From Anaerococcus nagyae (GTDB lineage Bacteria > Bacillota > Clostridia > Tissierellales > Peptoniphilaceae), in contig NZ_JAGGLS010000001.1 in the NCBI RefSeq assembly GCF_017874535.1, forward strand, positions 1 through 64,000: 64,000 bases of DNA, written 5' to 3'. The translations under genes and the position numbers were made by a program. Under the pieces are notes generated by a model. The model was not told the DNA's origin. It made no database searches and saw only the letters and a program-made list of their open reading frames with translations. Positions 28,091 through 36,747 of this stretch are shown piece by piece (the first letter of the stretch is position 1; each line of letters starts with the position of its first letter).

Positions 28091-29053
28091 CTAATCCTGG
28101 TCATTAGTTAGATAAAATCCCTTGCCAACAATCTTTGAGGTATTTATTATAGTAATAAATGAATATGGATCTACCCCTTTTATATAAGCCTTAAATCTAG
28201 GTGCTTCTTTGGGTGATAGGGCAGAAAGAAAAACCGATCTTTCAGCTCCCTTGTATATACCTACCCCATCTATAACTGTAGCAGATCTATTAAGTTCATT
28301 TCTTATATAACTCCCTACTTGATCAGGCTTTGTAGTTATTATTATAAAAAGTTTATCCGTATTCATCGACTGAATTATAATATCTACTATTATACCCTTT
28401 AGTAAAAGACCAAGTACAGACAACAAACCAATCTCAACATTAAAGACCCAGATAGATGCTATAGTAAAAATACTATCTACACATAATAAAGCCTTACCTA
28501 CTTCTATGGATGAATATTTTTTTATAATCATAGCTATAATATCTGTACCACCTGAGCTTGCTGCAAGATTAAATAAAATTGCAGATCCAAATGCTGATAT
28601 AAGTAGAGTGAAAATTAATTCTAATAACTTATTATCTGTTAAAGCTGCATTTAAAGGAGCTATATAATCAAGTGCTATAGCAGTCAGTGAGTTTAATATC
28701 GCAACAAAGCCTGTTCTTAAAGTGAAATGCTTACCTAATACAAAAAATCCTATTGTTAATAATATTAAGTTTATTATTAGAGTTAGCACAGCTCTTGTAA
28801 GGGGAATAAATGTTGAAGCTATAATACTGATACCTTCAACTCCACCTATTACAAAAGAGTTGGGATATTTAAAAAAATGGGTTCCAAAAGCCATAAGAAT
28901 AGCCGCAAAGGCCATCATAAGATACCTTTGTAGCTCATTCATAGGATCATGGTTATATTTGGCTTCTGCTCTTTTTTCAAAATAAGTATTTATATAAGAG
29001 TTAGCAAAAGCTTTATTATCTTTTTTTTGCTGGCCGCTTGATTTTGCCACCAT
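28091..29053 (-). CDS. YitT-family membrane protein (DUF161 plus DUF2179)
   Basis: 320 residues. An N-terminal charged segment is followed by five or six hydrophobic helices (about 45-235; note GGVEGISIIAS and AASSGGTDIIAMII). A C-terminal cytoplasmic DUF2179 domain (FIIITTKPDQVGSYIRNELNRSATVIDGVGIY...) ends it. Function is unknown in the family. SD AAGGAG; between the F420-ligase-like gene and the glycosyltransferase. Confidence 0.88.
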   Translation of the reverse strand: MVAKSSGQQKKDNKAFANSYINTYFEKRAEAKYNHDPMNELQRYLMMAFAAILMAFGTHFFKYPNSFVIGGVEGISIIASTFIPLTRAVLTLIINLILLTIGFFVLGKHFTLRTGFVAILNSLTAIALDYIAPLNAALTDNKLLELIFTLLISAFGSAILFNLAASSGGTDIIAMIIKKYSSIEVGKALLCVDSIFTIASIWVFNVEIGLLSVLGLLLKGIIVDIIIQSMNTDKLFIIITTKPDQVGSYIRNELNRSATVIDGVGIYKGAERSVFLSALSPKEAPRFKAYIKGVDPYSFITIINTSKIVGKGFYLTNDQD

Positions 29054-29067
29054 ATTCTCCTTAAAAA

Positions 29068-30249
29068 CTAATTATTAGAGTAGTTATCGAAATATCCTTG
29101 AACTAAAACTATAGGTGTTCCTTTATCACCAGATCCTGAAGTTAAATCAGCAAGTGATCCTAAAAGATCTGTGATTTGACGAGGAGTAGTTCCTAAAGTT
29201 TCATTTCTACCCACTAATTCTTTTTCCTTTTTTGAAATTCTATCTACCATAGCCGATGTTCTTTCTTCAAGAGATAAATCTGAAAACTCATTATCAGCTA
29301 TATATTTGATTTTAAGCTCACTAGGAGTACCTAAAAGTCCTTTTGTAAAAGCTGGGGATACAACTGGATCTGCAAGTTCCCAAATTTTGCCTGCCGGATC
29401 TTTGAAAGCTCCATCACCATAAATCATAACTTCTATTTCTTTTTCAAATTCATCTACCAATTTCTTTTGTAAACTAGCAACAAATTTTTGACCATCTCTA
29501 GGGAAAAGTTTGATTTCATTTTCCGTTGAAAGATTAGATCCTAATAAACCATAATCAGCATTAAAACCAGATCCATCAATAGATTCTGTTAATATTTCAT
29601 CTAGAGAAAGAATGTTTTTCCCGCCAGCTTCTTTAAGCTGTCTTTTTACAATATTTCTAGTATGAATTGATGAGACTAAAACTTCGTCAGAAAATTCTAA
29701 AGCATCTACTGGATTGTTTAGAAGATGAATTTCTGAATTTGGTGCGATTTGGCTATAAAGCTCAGGATAATCAATGCCTGTAAAAGTATGCTTATATTCT
29801 CCCGCTATTTTTCTAAATTCATTTAAATCTAAGACATCTTTATAAGGGTTTATATCACTGTTAAATAAATCCATCTCATCCATAAGATAGTTACCAACCT
29901 CATCTTGTGGATATGATAAACATATATGTAATTTCTTACCTGTTAAAGCTATGGCTTTTAGTATAATTGAAAATCTATTTCTTGACAAAATAGGGAATAA
30001 TACTACTAGTTCATCTCCTTTAAACTTATTGTTTAAATCCTTTGCTATTGTATCTATACTTACATAATTACCTTGAGCACGTGCTACTAGAGATTCTGTT
30101 ACACAAACCACATCCTTATCATTTAGTGTGATATTATGATTTGTAACCGCTCTTTTGACTGTATCAAAAACTATATCTTCTAAGCTATCTCCCTTTTCAA
30201 TAATTGGGGCACGTAGTCCCATTGATCTTGTTCCTATAATTCTTTCCAT
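29068..30249 (-). CDS. F420-0:gamma-glutamyl ligase-like protein
   Basis: 393 residues resembling PF01996 (CofE-type). The N-terminus GTRSMGLRAPIIEKGDSLEDIVFDTVKRA, then VVCVTESLVARAQGNYV and MIYGDGAFKDPAGKIWELADPVV, fit the amide ligase fold that adds glutamate to F420-0. Peptoniphilaceae are not known to make F420, and no other F420 genes appear here, so the real substrate is unknown. It heads the minus-strand run with YitT and GT8. SD AAGGGG. Confidence 0.75.
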   Translation of the reverse strand: MERIIGTRSMGLRAPIIEKGDSLEDIVFDTVKRAVTNHNITLNDKDVVCVTESLVARAQGNYVSIDTIAKDLNNKFKGDELVVLFPILSRNRFSIILKAIALTGKKLHICLSYPQDEVGNYLMDEMDLFNSDINPYKDVLDLNEFRKIAGEYKHTFTGIDYPELYSQIAPNSEIHLLNNPVDALEFSDEVLVSSIHTRNIVKRQLKEAGGKNILSLDEILTESIDGSGFNADYGLLGSNLSTENEIKLFPRDGQKFVASLQKKLVDEFEKEIEVMIYGDGAFKDPAGKIWELADPVVSPAFTKGLLGTPSELKIKYIADNEFSDLSLEERTSAMVDRISKKEKELVGRNETLGTTPRQITDLLGSLADLTSGSGDKGTPIVLVQGYFDNYSNN

Positions 30250-30284
30250 ATTATAATCCCCTTTCTAAAAAATTATACATCTTA

Positions 30285-30326
30285 TTAAAAAAAAATAAAA
30301 GATGCTAGAAGTTAACTTCTAGCATC
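30285..30326 (-). terminator. Terminator of the barstar/ABC/sirtuin operon
   Basis: A perfect 26-nt palindrome (GATGCTAGAAGTT and its complement, 30301-30326) followed on the minus strand by TTTTATTTTTTTTT. It overlaps the last codons of the zinc-ribbon gene. Confidence 0.88.
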
Positions 30327-30686
30327 GAACTTATTACCACACTTAGGGCATCTAACTTTTATTTTACCCTTTTTTTTGGGAATACGGAGCTTTTGATTGC
30401 AAGAAGGGCACTCTACATACTTAAAGTTTTTGTCCCCAACCGTGTTTTTTCTAAAGCCTTTAAATGACTTTTTTACTGGATTTAAAAAACTATTTTTAAA
30501 TTGTGCATTCTCCATAGATCTTTTTGTAGTATTTCTTGAAAAAAACCTATATATAGCATAAATCACTACGATTGCTGCTAGATAATTTAAAAATGAAGAT
30601 TTAGCAAAATAGGAAATAATACTTATAATTATCCCTGTCCAAACCAAAAAAATCCCATATTCATCTATATTAAATTTATTTTCCAT
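30312..30686 (-). CDS. Small membrane protein with C-terminal zinc ribbon
   Basis: 124 residues: two hydrophobic helices (about 12-28 and 33-47), a basic linker, then a zinc ribbon CPSCNQKLRIPKKKGKIKVRCPKCG with two CxxC pairs (residues about 93-118). This layout is common in small Firmicutes membrane proteins of unknown role. It overlaps the sirtuin gene by 11 bp and ends the operon. Confidence 0.78.
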   Translation of the reverse strand: MENKFNIDEYGIFLVWTGIIISIISYFAKSSFLNYLAAIVVIYAIYRFFSRNTTKRSMENAQFKNSFLNPVKKSFKGFRKNTVGDKNFKYVECPSCNQKLRIPKKKGKIKVRCPKCGNKFDARS

Positions 30687-31419
30687 CTAATTCCTCAACT
30701 ACTTCCTTCATCACTTTGCTTATGTCATCTGCAATAACATAATCTGCTGCTGATTCTCTGCCTGTAGCTTCCATATTAATTAAAATTAGCTTATTTCCTC
30801 TATAGAAATCTATAAGCCCTGCTGCAGGATAAACAGCTAAAGATGTGCCGCCTACTATTAATACATCAGCATTGCTAATTAAATTTATAGCATAAGATAA
30901 ATTATCTTGATTAAGTCCTTCTCCGTAAAGAACTATATCAGGCCTAACTATACCCTTGCACTCATCACAGTATGCTATATCATCAAACTTATTTACATAG
31001 TCTAAGTCAAATTTTTTGCCACAAGATGTGCAATAGTACTCAGCAAGACTACCGTGAAGCTCTATAACATTCTTACTTCCAGCAAGTTGATGGAGACCAT
31101 CAATATTTTGAGTAATGATTCCTTTAAGTTTTCCCATTTTTTCTAATTTTTCTAAGGCATAATGGCAATCATTAGGTTCTACTCCATCTATCATTAGATT
31201 TTCTTTTACATAAGTCATAAATTCATCAGGAGATTTAGAAAAAAATTCATGACTTAGCATATATTCAGGAGAGTAATTAGAGTTATTTTCCCTATTATAA
31301 AGACCTGTTGCAGACCTAAAATCTGGCAAACCACTTGCTGTGGATACTCCAGCTCCTCCGAAAAAAACAATATTATTAGAGTCTCTAATTAATTCACTTA
31401 CCTCTTTTATATTATCCAT
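30676..31419 (-). CDS. NAD-dependent protein deacylase (sirtuin)
   Basis: Removes acyl groups from lysines using NAD+. 247 residues. GAGVSTASGLPDFRS (NAD binding), TQNIDGLHQLAGS, catalytic His in ELHGSL, and zinc Cys pairs CTSCGKKF and CDECKG. The C-terminal GGTSLAVYPAAGL is typical. It lies 9 bp downstream of the ABC permease gene. Confidence 0.95.
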   Translation of the reverse strand: MDNIKEVSELIRDSNNIVFFGGAGVSTASGLPDFRSATGLYNRENNSNYSPEYMLSHEFFSKSPDEFMTYVKENLMIDGVEPNDCHYALEKLEKMGKLKGIITQNIDGLHQLAGSKNVIELHGSLAEYYCTSCGKKFDLDYVNKFDDIAYCDECKGIVRPDIVLYGEGLNQDNLSYAINLISNADVLIVGGTSLAVYPAAGLIDFYRGNKLILINMEATGRESAADYVIADDISKVMKEVVEELDGK

Positions 31420-31428
31420 AATAGCCTC

Positions 31429-32145
31429 CTATAAGTCTATATTATCTCTTAAATTAAGTTTATTTACAAAAATCACAAGAATAAGAACCAATATATAATA
31501 AAGTATCGGCGTTATATTTTTATAAAGACCATATTTTCCACTTGCAAATGGATATATAAAAGCATAGTTCATAGGATTTGCCTTTTGTAAAGATCCATTT
31601 ACTATCACTAATGAAAAGTACTTACATATAATATATCCAAACAATAAGATCAATACAAATAACCCAATTATATAAAAGTAAAACATTACTTCTAAGTCAA
31701 ACCTTTTTATCTGGATAATAAGGCTTATTATAGAAGTAAAGATTAAATCCCATATAAGTCCTAATAAAAAGTAATAACTTATAGATGAGTTTAGCTTAAA
31801 ATTTATTATCTTAAAAAATATAAAGAAAAATAAAAGGTTTAATAAATAAACTAAACCAATCTCTATTAATTTGGCTATTAGTATCTTTGCTGGATTTAGT
31901 GGCAATGAATATGTTAAAATTACACTATTTCTATAATAGTCTCTTTGGACAGAATAGATTAAATAAAACATATTAAATATTAGAAAAATAAATAGTCCTA
32001 ATAGCAGAACAGTCTTTGCTGAACCATTATTTGCAATAATACTACGTCCCATAGCTCCTAGCAAAATGAAAATAAATTGTATGATTACTATCTTTCCTAT
32101 AACGTTTTTATTACTTTTTAAATTATATTTTAATAAATTATTCAT
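31429..32145 (-). CDS. ABC transporter permease (ABC-2 type)
   Basis: 238-residue membrane protein with six predicted helices, starting MNNLLKYNLKSNKNVIGKIV. It lies 2 bp after the ATPase gene, so the two form an exporter-type ABC pair under the GntR-type regulator. The substrate is unknown; such YtrA-linked systems often respond to cell-wall stress, but this is inference. Confidence 0.8.
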   Translation of the reverse strand: MNNLLKYNLKSNKNVIGKIVIIQFIFILLGAMGRSIIANNGSAKTVLLLGLFIFLIFNMFYLIYSVQRDYYRNSVILTYSLPLNPAKILIAKLIEIGLVYLLNLLFFFIFFKIINFKLNSSISYYFLLGLIWDLIFTSIISLIIQIKRFDLEVMFYFYIIGLFVLILLFGYIICKYFSLVIVNGSLQKANPMNYAFIYPFASGKYGLYKNITPILYYILVLILVIFVNKLNLRDNIDL

Positions 32146-32147
32146 AA

Positions 32148-32846
32148 CTACCCTAAATAAATCTCATCGTAAAAATCATAAATATCAGACATATTTTCAT
32201 TTCTAATATTTTTAGCTTGATCAATATGGTGGATACTACCCCTATCTAAGAATATGACCTCCTCAAAAAGATTCTCCATAGATTCAATTTGATGTGTTGC
32301 CATTAGAAATGTTTTTTTTCCATCAAACTTTTCAATTAATAAATCTTGAACTTTAGCAAGACTTATAGGATCAAGACCATTAGTAGGCTCATCAAGTAGA
32401 TATAAGTCAGTATCTCTTGATAAAACTAAACAAATAGCAAGTTTTTTATAATCACCTTTAGAAAAATTTAAGGGTTTGTCTTTTAGATCCACACTAAAAT
32501 AATCCATTAGTCTTTCCGCTAATTCCTTATCAAAATCATCATAAAAATCAGCAAAAATATTAAGGTTATCCTTTGCTGTTAAATTATCAAATAAAAATCT
32601 CTTATCAGCAAGAAAAGATATATTGTTTTTACTCTTATAACTTAATTTTTCACCCGAAATAATAATTTCTCCATTATCAGGGCGAGCAAGTCCTGCGATA
32701 GATTTAAGTAAAGTAGTTTTACCTGAACCATTAGGACCTAGGAGCCCATAGACTTTTCCTTTCTCTAAATCTAAATTCAAATTATCCAAAGCTACAGTTT
32801 TTTTGTAAGTTTTTGTAAGATTTCTTACCTCTATATAATTATCCAT
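32148..32846 (-). CDS. ABC transporter ATP-binding protein
   Basis: 232 residues. Walker A GPNGSGKTT, degenerate signature FSKGDYKKLAIC (usual LSGGQ is replaced), Walker B LYLLDEPTNGLD, H-loop ATHQIES. The FSKG-type signature is common in YtrB-like exporters. Overlaps the GntR gene by 8 bp. Confidence 0.93.
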   Translation of the reverse strand: MDNYIEVRNLTKTYKKTVALDNLNLDLEKGKVYGLLGPNGSGKTTLLKSIAGLARPDNGEIIISGEKLSYKSKNNISFLADKRFLFDNLTAKDNLNIFADFYDDFDKELAERLMDYFSVDLKDKPLNFSKGDYKKLAICLVLSRDTDLYLLDEPTNGLDPISLAKVQDLLIEKFDGKKTFLMATHQIESMENLFEEVIFLDRGSIHHIDQAKNIRNENMSDIYDFYDEIYLG

Positions 32847-33189
32847 TAGCCATATTCCTTATATTCAACACTCTTATAGCTTCATCAATGCTAACATCGA
32901 TAGTATCTAGATTATCTATAAAATCATTTATATAATCATTCAGATACTCATCTCTTAAAATCATTATATGATGCTCGTCTGCTTTTATATAGTAAGACCC
33001 ATCTATATTTTCTATTAAGTTTTCATCTAGAAGCTCCATAAAAACCTCATCTACATAGGTGGGATTTACCTTAAAAAGACTAGTAAAAAATTTCCTATCA
33101 TGAAGTTTATCACCATAGTTAAGATTTCCTTTGAGTATATCTAAAATTATATATTCTTTAATTTTTTTTGTTTTACTTTTATAAGCCAT
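32839..33189 (-). CDS. GntR-family regulator (YtrA-type)
   Basis: 116 residues: winged helix (about 8-70, IKEYIILDILKGNLNYGDKLHDRKFFTSLFKVNPTYVDEVFMELLDENLIEN) plus a short helical tail and no large effector domain, which is the YtrA layout. It probably represses its own operon. Divergence from the family consensus is notable, so the call rests on fold pattern plus context. Confidence 0.75.
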   Translation of the reverse strand: MAYKSKTKKIKEYIILDILKGNLNYGDKLHDRKFFTSLFKVNPTYVDEVFMELLDENLIENIDGSYYIKADEHHIMILRDEYLNDYINDFIDNLDTIDVSIDEAIRVLNIRNMANG

Positions 33190-33190
33190 A

Positions 33191-33445
33191 TTAATACACC
33201 AAACTTATTTTAGAATCATAATCTTTGACAGCATCAATAAATACTCTCACTAGAATATTACCATAATCACCTAGATTTAAAAATATCTGTCTAAAATTAA
33301 TAATCTTTATTTCATTATCTTTAGTTACAAGTTGATCATAAAGGGCATCTAGATTTTGGACATAATATATAAAGTCGCATTTTTCATTTAAAATTTTATA
33401 CACAGTTTCTTTGTCTTTAAAATCATTTGCATCTATTTCTATCAT
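33191..33445 (-). CDS. Barstar-like protein
   Basis: 84 residues resembling the barstar (barnase inhibitor) fold: FKDKETVYKILNE, the conserved NLDALYDQL helix, then IKIINFRQIFLNLGDYGNILVRVF. Barstars neutralise secreted ribonucleases. No ribonuclease gene is adjacent. It is the first gene of the six-gene operon, 1 bp before the GntR gene. SD AAGGAAAG. Confidence 0.72.
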   Translation of the reverse strand: MIEIDANDFKDKETVYKILNEKCDFIYYVQNLDALYDQLVTKDNEIKIINFRQIFLNLGDYGNILVRVFIDAVKDYDSKISLVY

Positions 33446-33496
33446 AACTTTCCTTTTCAGATTTTTTATTTTGATTTTTTTCTTACTTATGGTATT

Positions 33497-33505
33497 ATTA
33501 TAACA
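33497..33505 (-). promoter_or_regulatory. Extended -10 promoter of the barstar/ABC operon
   Basis: On the minus strand, TGTTATAAT, about 52 bp upstream of the barstar ATG. No convincing -35. Confidence 0.5.
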
Positions 33506-33563
33506 GACTTTCTAAAAGCCATTAAATAAATATAGGTATTTTTTAGAAAAATCAAAAAAATAC

Positions 33564-33592
33564 TTGACAAAGCAATTTATATATCGTATACT
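33564..33592 (+). promoter_or_regulatory. Sigma-A promoter of tRNA-Pro
   Basis: Perfect -35 TTGACA, 17-bp spacer, -10 TATACT, 18 bp before the tRNA. Confidence 0.92.
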
Positions 33593-33610
33593 TAATTAGT
33601 AATCACTTAA

Positions 33611-33687
33611 CGGGGTGTGGCGCAGCTTGGTAGCGCGCGTGTTTTGGGAACATGAGGTCGAAGGTTCGAATCCTTTCACCCCGACCA
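33611..33687 (+). tRNA. tRNA-Pro (anticodon UGG)
   Basis: 77-nt cloverleaf with CCA encoded. Acceptor arms CGGGGTG/CACCCCG, D arm GCGCAGCTTGGTAGCGC, anticodon stem CGTGT/ACATG with loop TTTGGGA (anticodon TGG), T arm GAAGGTTCGAATCCTTT, discriminator A then CCA. Strong promoter upstream and terminator downstream, so a single-gene unit. Confidence 0.97.
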
Positions 33688-33696
33688 TAGAATTAT

Positions 33697-33732
33697 AGAA
33701 TCTAGGTTTTAGACTTAGATTCTTATTTTTTT
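33697..33732 (+). terminator. Terminator of tRNA-Pro
   Basis: 10-bp stem AGAATCTAGG/CTTAGATTCT (one G-U) with a 7-nt loop, then TATTTTTTT. Confidence 0.88.
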
Positions 33733-33804
33733 GTCTTATTTTGGAATTTAATCATATTTTGCTAGCACTGGCTTTGAGAAATTTAAATTATGCTATATCG
33801 CATA

Positions 33805-34262
33805 TCAACTAAAAGAGTAGAACGAACGCATTAAGAGATCTCACGAGATTTCTCCGCTCACTACGTTCGGTCGAAATGGTAATATATTTTATATTTTATT
33901 AATAATTTAAAATTTAAATTAAGCTAAAGCCAATCTTGATTAAATGAATGAAACGAATGTATGAAGAGATCTATTGGAATTTCTCCGCTTTCTGCCTTCA
34001 GTCGAAATAATCGCATTTTTTATATCTTATTAATAATTTAAAATCTTAACTAAGTAAGTATAAGGAACATATAAATAGAACCGTGAGATTTCTCCGCTAC
34101 GGTCGAAATGGGTAAGCTTTTTCACTCATATGTTTAATAAAATAATCATGAATACCAATATACCATCTCGACTAAATGAGCGGTAGCGAATGCACGGAGA
34201 GATCTCAATACCTTAGTATTACCAGAGATTTCTCCATTCCGCTCCGTTCCAATCGAAATGGG
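33805..34262. repeat. Palindromic REP/MITE-like repeat cluster 1 (about four degenerate units)
   Basis: Non-coding stretch with units of two inverted halves: CCATYTCGAC...GGAGARATCTC and its reverse complement GAGATTTCTCC...GTCGAAATGG. The clearest unit is about 34165-34262 (CCATCTCGACTAAATGAGC ... CAATCGAAATGGG). Other copies at 33805-33880, 33940-34013 and 34077-34110 are degenerate. Each unit could form a long imperfect hairpin. The same family recurs at 50.9, 53.4, 57 and 59 kb. Confidence 0.85.
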
Positions 34263-34271
34263 TAAATCCGC

Positions 34272-34309
34272 ATAAAAAATACTCTAACCTTTACTTGGTT
34301 AGAGTATTT
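34272..34309 (-). terminator. Terminator of the zinc-ribbon membrane protein gene
   Basis: 13-bp perfect stem (34277-34289 / 34297-34309, core ACTCTAACC) with a 7-nt loop and a T run on the minus strand, right after the stop. Confidence 0.88.
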
Positions 34310-34313
34310 ATAA

Positions 34314-36662
34314 TCAGAAGGACTTCATCTTATTAAAAGTTTGTCCTTGCATTTCACCTTGTTCTGAAACATCTAAAGCTCCATCTTCAAATTTCGCATT
34401 AATTGGTGTATCTACATTAACTCCTTGAATTGTAAGGGTTACATCTGATCCATCTTCTTTCCATATTCCTTGGTGTACCCTTTGATCTATTTTATATTTT
34501 AGTGTTCCATCGCTCTTAAGCGAAAGTCTAGTGTTATCGCCTTGATATTCACCAGCAACACCATCACTTTTTTCAAAATATTTTGAAACATCTTCTGCTA
34601 TTGAATCATCAATATCTAGCCCTGATAGAGCATTATTTACTCTTGTTATAACTTCTTCTAAAAAGGCAAATCCATAATATGGGATTTCATAATAAGTGTA
34701 ATCATCTTCCACAAAGAACTTATGAAAGATTTCATTGTCTGTAGTGATTGGCCCTTCTGTATAGAAAGATCCATCTTCACCTTTTTTATCTTTTACATTT
34801 TGATATTCTACAAAGCTATAGTAAGTGTAATCGTTAGTGTACTTGCCTTCATAATCTTCTTTAGCTTTTATCTCATAAACTAACATCACTCTATTTTTAA
34901 GTTCTTGTGCGTTAGCATCCGATCCTGTAATAGCTCCCAGGTAATTAATTTGATCTATTTGTGTAAAAGATCTATCCGCAAAAGTATTTTTAATAAGATC
35001 TCCAGCTTTTTCTTTCATAGTACCTAGTAAATTTTCATCAATATTATCAATGCTAGTAATGTATCCGTCTGCTGAATCCTTATTTGACTTTTTATCTTTA
35101 GCGTCCTCTTTATTAGCATCAGACTCATCGTTACTTTCACCTGGTGCTGTAAAGACCTTATCCTTAGGATCAAGTTTTATACCATAGCTTTTGTAAAGTT
35201 CATCTTCATCATAAATCAGGCTTACATTGACCTCTTCTCCACTAGATAAGTCTGTTGTCTTACTTGGAGCAATCTCTATATTTGCCATATACTCTGGTGC
35301 ATCTTCTTTTAAATTTGCTGTAAGGCTTATATTTGGACTTTCCCCACTAAATGATACATCTATATATTCAAATGGATCTTGGTGTTCACTAGTTATTAGA
35401 TTATCTACTATTGCAGATTTCATTGTATTTGTAAACATTACATTATAATCCTCCATTAATGAGGAATCTGTAATATTAGCAACTACCGTTATTTCTTCTC
35501 CATTTGATAGCCCATTATCTTTGCTATATTGGAAAGTAGTCCCATTTTCAAGTTCTGAAACAAATTGATTAGCAGCTGATGAAAATTCATCTTTTTTTCT
35601 ATCTTTATTCTTATAGGCTATTTGATTACCATAATCCGAAAGTAGTTTAGAAGTGTTTATACTAGCACTTGGGCTTGCAGCTCCGTCATCCCCATTGTAA
35701 GCTACATCTATATAGTCACTTAAGTCTACCTCAATCTGAGGAGCTTTTTTATGTGTGAAAAAATAAGCTGCTATAAGTCCTGCCAAAACTATAAGAATTG
35801 GAATAAGATAAATAGGTTTAAATTTAAACTTATGCTTTTTCTTTTTAGCTTCTTCTTCTACTACTGCAAGACTCGTAGTTTTAAACTTAGGATTTACTTC
35901 AAATGATTCCTCTTTAGGAGGCGGAGCTTCTTCATTAAAATTTTTCGTAGATACATGATAACTAGAATCATACCCTGTGTAAAAACTAGGCTTTTGATTA
36001 TTTCTTATAACCCCGCATATATTACCGCTCTTTATAGCCTTTTCGTTGTTATAACTAAGATCTCTAATACGATTTTTGCTTAAAATTTGTCGTGCGATTC
36101 TCGCTTCCACATACTCTTTTGGTATGTCATCGTATTTTATATCAAATACAGATTCAGCGTTATTATTAAATCCTTTTTCTTTACCAATCTTATTAGCAAT
36201 TCTCGCTTGAGCTGAAAGATTGTTCTCGCCTTTCTTATTTATCTCATCTTTTAGTGTATCAGAATCATATCTTACTTTATCACTTACTACTTTACTTTGA
36301 TTAATGATAGGGGAACTTTTTGAAATATTCTTGGAAGAATTAATTTTATTAGATAAGTCATCATTTTTATTTTCTAGATTATTATCTGAGCTATTAATAA
36401 TATTCTTATCTTCTTTGGAATTTTGATTATTCTTTTTAACTAGATTACTTATAAAGCTACTTACTTTATTATCTTTACTCTTTTTGTTTTGAGACTTCTC
36501 TTCTATTAAATTTTCATTATTTTTTACCGATTCGTAGGTAGACTTTTCTATAACATCATCATATTCTTTATGCATGTCCGTTGATTTTTCCATTTTATTA
36601 CCACAAACCGGGCAAAAAATAGATTTGTCATCTACCAGAGCACCGCAATTAGTACATTTCAT
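34314..36662 (-). CDS. Zinc-ribbon, single-pass membrane protein (TcaA/YvbJ-like architecture)
   Basis: 782 residues. N-terminal zinc ribbon CTNCGALVDDKSIFCPVCG (residues 3-21), a long low-complexity Lys/Asn/Ser-rich cytoplasmic segment to about 280, one transmembrane helix (about 284-306, IYLIPILIVLAGLIAAYFF), then a roughly 470-residue extracellular part. The last 70 residues (YFEKSDGVAGEYQGDNTRLSLKSDG...) look like a small beta-rich lipocalin-like or DUF domain. This zinc ribbon-TM-extracellular layout recalls TcaA/YvbJ proteins linked to wall-antibiotic sensitivity. The function here is not known. SD AAGGAG. Confidence 0.75.
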   Translation of the reverse strand: MKCTNCGALVDDKSIFCPVCGNKMEKSTDMHKEYDDVIEKSTYESVKNNENLIEEKSQNKKSKDNKVSSFISNLVKKNNQNSKEDKNIINSSDNNLENKNDDLSNKINSSKNISKSSPIINQSKVVSDKVRYDSDTLKDEINKKGENNLSAQARIANKIGKEKGFNNNAESVFDIKYDDIPKEYVEARIARQILSKNRIRDLSYNNEKAIKSGNICGVIRNNQKPSFYTGYDSSYHVSTKNFNEEAPPPKEESFEVNPKFKTTSLAVVEEEAKKKKHKFKFKPIYLIPILIVLAGLIAAYFFTHKKAPQIEVDLSDYIDVAYNGDDGAASPSASINTSKLLSDYGNQIAYKNKDRKKDEFSSAANQFVSELENGTTFQYSKDNGLSNGEEITVVANITDSSLMEDYNVMFTNTMKSAIVDNLITSEHQDPFEYIDVSFSGESPNISLTANLKEDAPEYMANIEIAPSKTTDLSSGEEVNVSLIYDEDELYKSYGIKLDPKDKVFTAPGESNDESDANKEDAKDKKSNKDSADGYITSIDNIDENLLGTMKEKAGDLIKNTFADRSFTQIDQINYLGAITGSDANAQELKNRVMLVYEIKAKEDYEGKYTNDYTYYSFVEYQNVKDKKGEDGSFYTEGPITTDNEIFHKFFVEDDYTYYEIPYYGFAFLEEVITRVNNALSGLDIDDSIAEDVSKYFEKSDGVAGEYQGDNTRLSLKSDGTLKYKIDQRVHQGIWKEDGSDVTLTIQGVNVDTPINAKFEDGALDVSEQGEMQGQTFNKMKSF

Positions 36663-36704
36663 TTGTACTCCTTATAAAGTTATATATATTATAATACAAC
36701 AAAA

Positions 36705-36739
36705 CAACAAAAATATAAACCCTATATAGGGTTTATATT
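36705..36739 (-). terminator. Terminator of the BMP-type ABC operon
   Basis: 28-nt perfect palindrome 36712-36739 (AATATAAACCCTAT and its complement), just after the permease stop, with a T-rich but interrupted tail on the minus strand. Confidence 0.65.
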
Positions 36740-36747
36740 AATTAACG

